From contig JAAYUP010000143.1 of the NCBI GenBank assembly GCA_012517635.1, positions 1-16,599 on the forward strand: DNA of 16,599 nucleotides, in the 5' to 3' direction. This document shows, in pieces, positions 15,217 through 16,599 of this stretch. The position numbers were made by a program, and so were the translations under genes. The notes below the pieces were generated by a model. The model saw only the letters and a program-made list of their open reading frames with translations. It had not been told where the DNA came from and did no database searches. The stretch's first letter is position 1. Each line of letters begins with the position of its first letter. Source of the DNA: Candidatus Atribacter alterifermentans (GTDB lineage: Bacteria; Atribacterota; Atribacteria; Atribacterales; Atribacteraceae).

Positions 15217-16599
15217 TGTTCTTCCTCCTCCACCGCCACAAGTTGATGTAGCCTTTTCATCTTCTTTTCTAAATCACAACGTAAGCATCTTCCCGCTTCC
15301 CGCCTAGCTTCAGCTTCGCTCATACACATCTTTACTTCGGCAAAGCTACAGATTCGTTCCCTCACAGGCAATTCAGATATATAAACCCTTTTTATTTCTT
15401 GAAGAACTGGTGGTTCTTCTATAATCCTCATTCTTTCTGGTTCAGCAATGAATTCTTCTTCCTCATCACCCTTCAAATTGCGGAGGTATTGATGGATACT
15501 ATAGGCAGCCTTTTTCCCATAAGCCATAGCATTGACAACGGTTGCTTCAGCTCCAATCATATCACCTCCAGCGAAAACACCTGGTTTGGAGGTTAAAAGA
15601 GTATAATGATTAACGATTACATTTCCCCATCGGTCGGATTGTAAACTATCTCCAAGTTCATCAATTTTGGGCATCTGACCAACAGCCGGTACCACCATAT
15701 CACACTCAATCATCATTTCAGCACCTTCGATAGGAGTTGGTCTCTTTCGGCCACTTCGATCAAATTCACTTAATCGCATTCGCTGGAGTTTTATGGCTTT
15801 TACTTTTCCCTTCTCATCTCCAACGATCTCCAATGGTGCCATGAGATAATGGAAAATAATTCCCTCTCTTTCTGCATCTTCGATTTCTTCTGGAATAGCA
15901 GGCATTTCAGAATGAGTTCTTCGGTAAACAATATTCACCACTTCAGATCCTAATCTCAAAAGAGTACGGGCGGAATCCATGGCAGCATTTCCACCACCTA
16001 AGATGACCACATTTTTAGGAACTTCAATTGTTCCTCCTAAGTTGATGGTTTTTAAAAGTTCGAGTGCTGGAACCACACCCTCAAACTGTTCTCCAGGAAT
16101 CCCTAGAGGGGCACTTTTCCATGCTCCAATTCCCAAAAAGACGGCATCATACTTTTCCTGTAATTCGCTTAATGAAAAGTCTTTGCCGATTGTCGTGTTT
16201 AAATGAATTTTTACACCCATTGCTCGTATTTGATCGATATCCCAATTAAGCGGCTCTCGTGGTAAACGATAAGCTGGAATACCTGCAGCCAACATTCCTC
16301 CTGCAACCGGAAGCGACTCGTAAATAGTTACCGAATATCCTTTCCTGGCTAAATAATAAGCACAGGTTAAACCAGCTGGCCCCGAGCCGACAATCGCTAC
16401 ACTTTCATCTCGTTTACGATCCATCATCACGGGTAACATGATGTGATTCTTCATGGCATAATCAGCTACAAATCTCTTTAAATCATCAATCGCTGCTGGT
16501 TCGTCAAGTTGGCCTCGTCGGCATTTTGCTTCACAGGGTCGATGACAAACCCGGCCACATACCGAAGGTAAGGGGTTGGATTCTCGAATCACCCGGAGA
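15213..16599 (-). CDS. GltD/NfnB-like NAD(P)H oxidoreductase, 5'-truncated by window
   Basis: FAD-dependent pyridine nucleotide oxidoreductase of the glutamate synthase small subunit/NfnB family. The frame stays open to the window edge, so the GTG at 16590-16592 is internal and the N-terminus is missing. Seen from that codon: an N-terminal cysteine array CGRVC-HRP-CEAKC (C12, C16, C20, C24) of the kind that binds [4Fe-4S] clusters; FAD motif VGSGPAGLTCAYYLA; second dinucleotide motif GGGNAAMDSA followed by YRR, typical of NADPH-preferring members; and FAGGDMIGAEATVVNAMAYG closing the FAD site. A C-terminal extension of about 90 residues carries SEAEARREAGRCLRCD and an acidic end. It heads the hydrogenase operon, with an ATGA overlap to the NuoE-like gene. 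I infer that it is the NADPH-reactive arm of the hydrogenase complex; a stand-alone oxidoreductase or glutamate synthase subunit is less likely because no GltB is present here. Confidence 0.9.
   Translation of the reverse strand, partial: LRVIRESNPLPSVCGRVCHRPCEAKCRRGQLDEPAAIDDLKRFVADYAMKNHIMLPVMMDRKRDESVAIVGSGPAGLTCAYYLARKGYSVTIYESLPVAGGMLAAGIPAYRLPREPLNWDIDQIRAMGVKIHLNTTIGKDFSLSELQEKYDAVFLGIGAWKSAPLGIPGEQFEGVVPALELLKTINLGGTIEVPKNVVILGGGNAAMDSARTLLRLGSEVVNIVYRRTHSEMPAIPEEIEDAEREGIIFHYLMAPLEIVGDEKGKVKAIKLQRMRLSEFDRSGRKRPTPIEGAEMMIECDMVVPAVGQMPKIDELGDSLQSDRWGNVIVNHYTLLTSKPGVFAGGDMIGAEATVVNAMAYGKKAAYSIHQYLRNLKGDEEEEFIAEPERMRIIEEPPVLQEIKRVYISELPVRERICSFAEVKMCMSEAEARREAGRCLRCDLEKKMKRLHQLVAVEEEEQ

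Noticed and set aside
1..16599. CRISPR arrays, tRNA or rRNA genes, riboswitches, prophage or defence islands
   Set aside because: Reading both strands showed no spaced direct repeats, cloverleaf-like segments, rRNA-like sequence or phage/defence gene content; the window is nearly fully occupied by the listed genes.

Overview
This is a compact, moderately AT-rich stretch of bacterial chromosome. Fourteen genes lie head to tail on the minus strand, and a fifteenth, cut by the window edge, heads them. The only plus-strand coding sequence is the last 38 codons of a probable transposase at the left edge. Gene content (FeFe-hydrogenase with NuoE/NuoF partners, two radical SAM enzymes, AmrA/AmrS) points to a strict anaerobe. 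The low-GC composition and rod-shape/RNase G order would fit Atribacterota, Thermotogota or Clostridia-like lineages. Atribacterota is my best guess from general resemblance only, and I could not test it.

Right block (16599 down to 11290), in transcription order: a GltD/NfnB-like flavoprotein (its 5' end lies beyond the window), a NuoE/HndA-like [2Fe-2S] subunit, a NuoF/HndC-like FMN/NADH subunit, and a large HndD-like [FeFe]-hydrogenase subunit. Short ATGA overlaps or small gaps and strong Shine-Dalgarno (SD) sites indicate one operon. The likely product is a soluble complex linking H2 (or ferredoxin), NADH and, through the GltD-like subunit, NADPH. The NuoF-like subunit is peculiar: its N-terminal thioredoxin-like domain has lost all four [2Fe-2S] cysteines, and the usual C-terminal 2[4Fe-4S] domain is absent. 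The hydrogenase L1 motif reads TSCSPGW rather than TSCCPxW.

A 152-bp intergenic gap (11138-11289) separates the two operons. It holds a perfect 15-bp inverted repeat and a plausible promoter placed so close to the next ATG that the mRNA could be leaderless.

Left block (11137 down to 150), in transcription order: a RuvC/YqgF-fold nuclease-like protein, AmrA (AMMECR1), AmrS (radical SAM), ApbE (flavin transferase), MreC, MreD, PBP2, RodA, a TIGR03960-type radical SAM protein, its DUF2344 partner, and RNase G. Nearly all junctions overlap. MreC/MreD/PBP2/RodA are the elongasome core for lateral wall synthesis (mreB is not here). The radical SAM/DUF2344/RNase G trio is a conserved neighbour group in many bacteria. 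ApbE and the Amr pair are unusual passengers in front of mreC.

There is no gene-free stretch longer than about 150 bp, and I see no rRNA, tRNA, CRISPR array or riboswitch.
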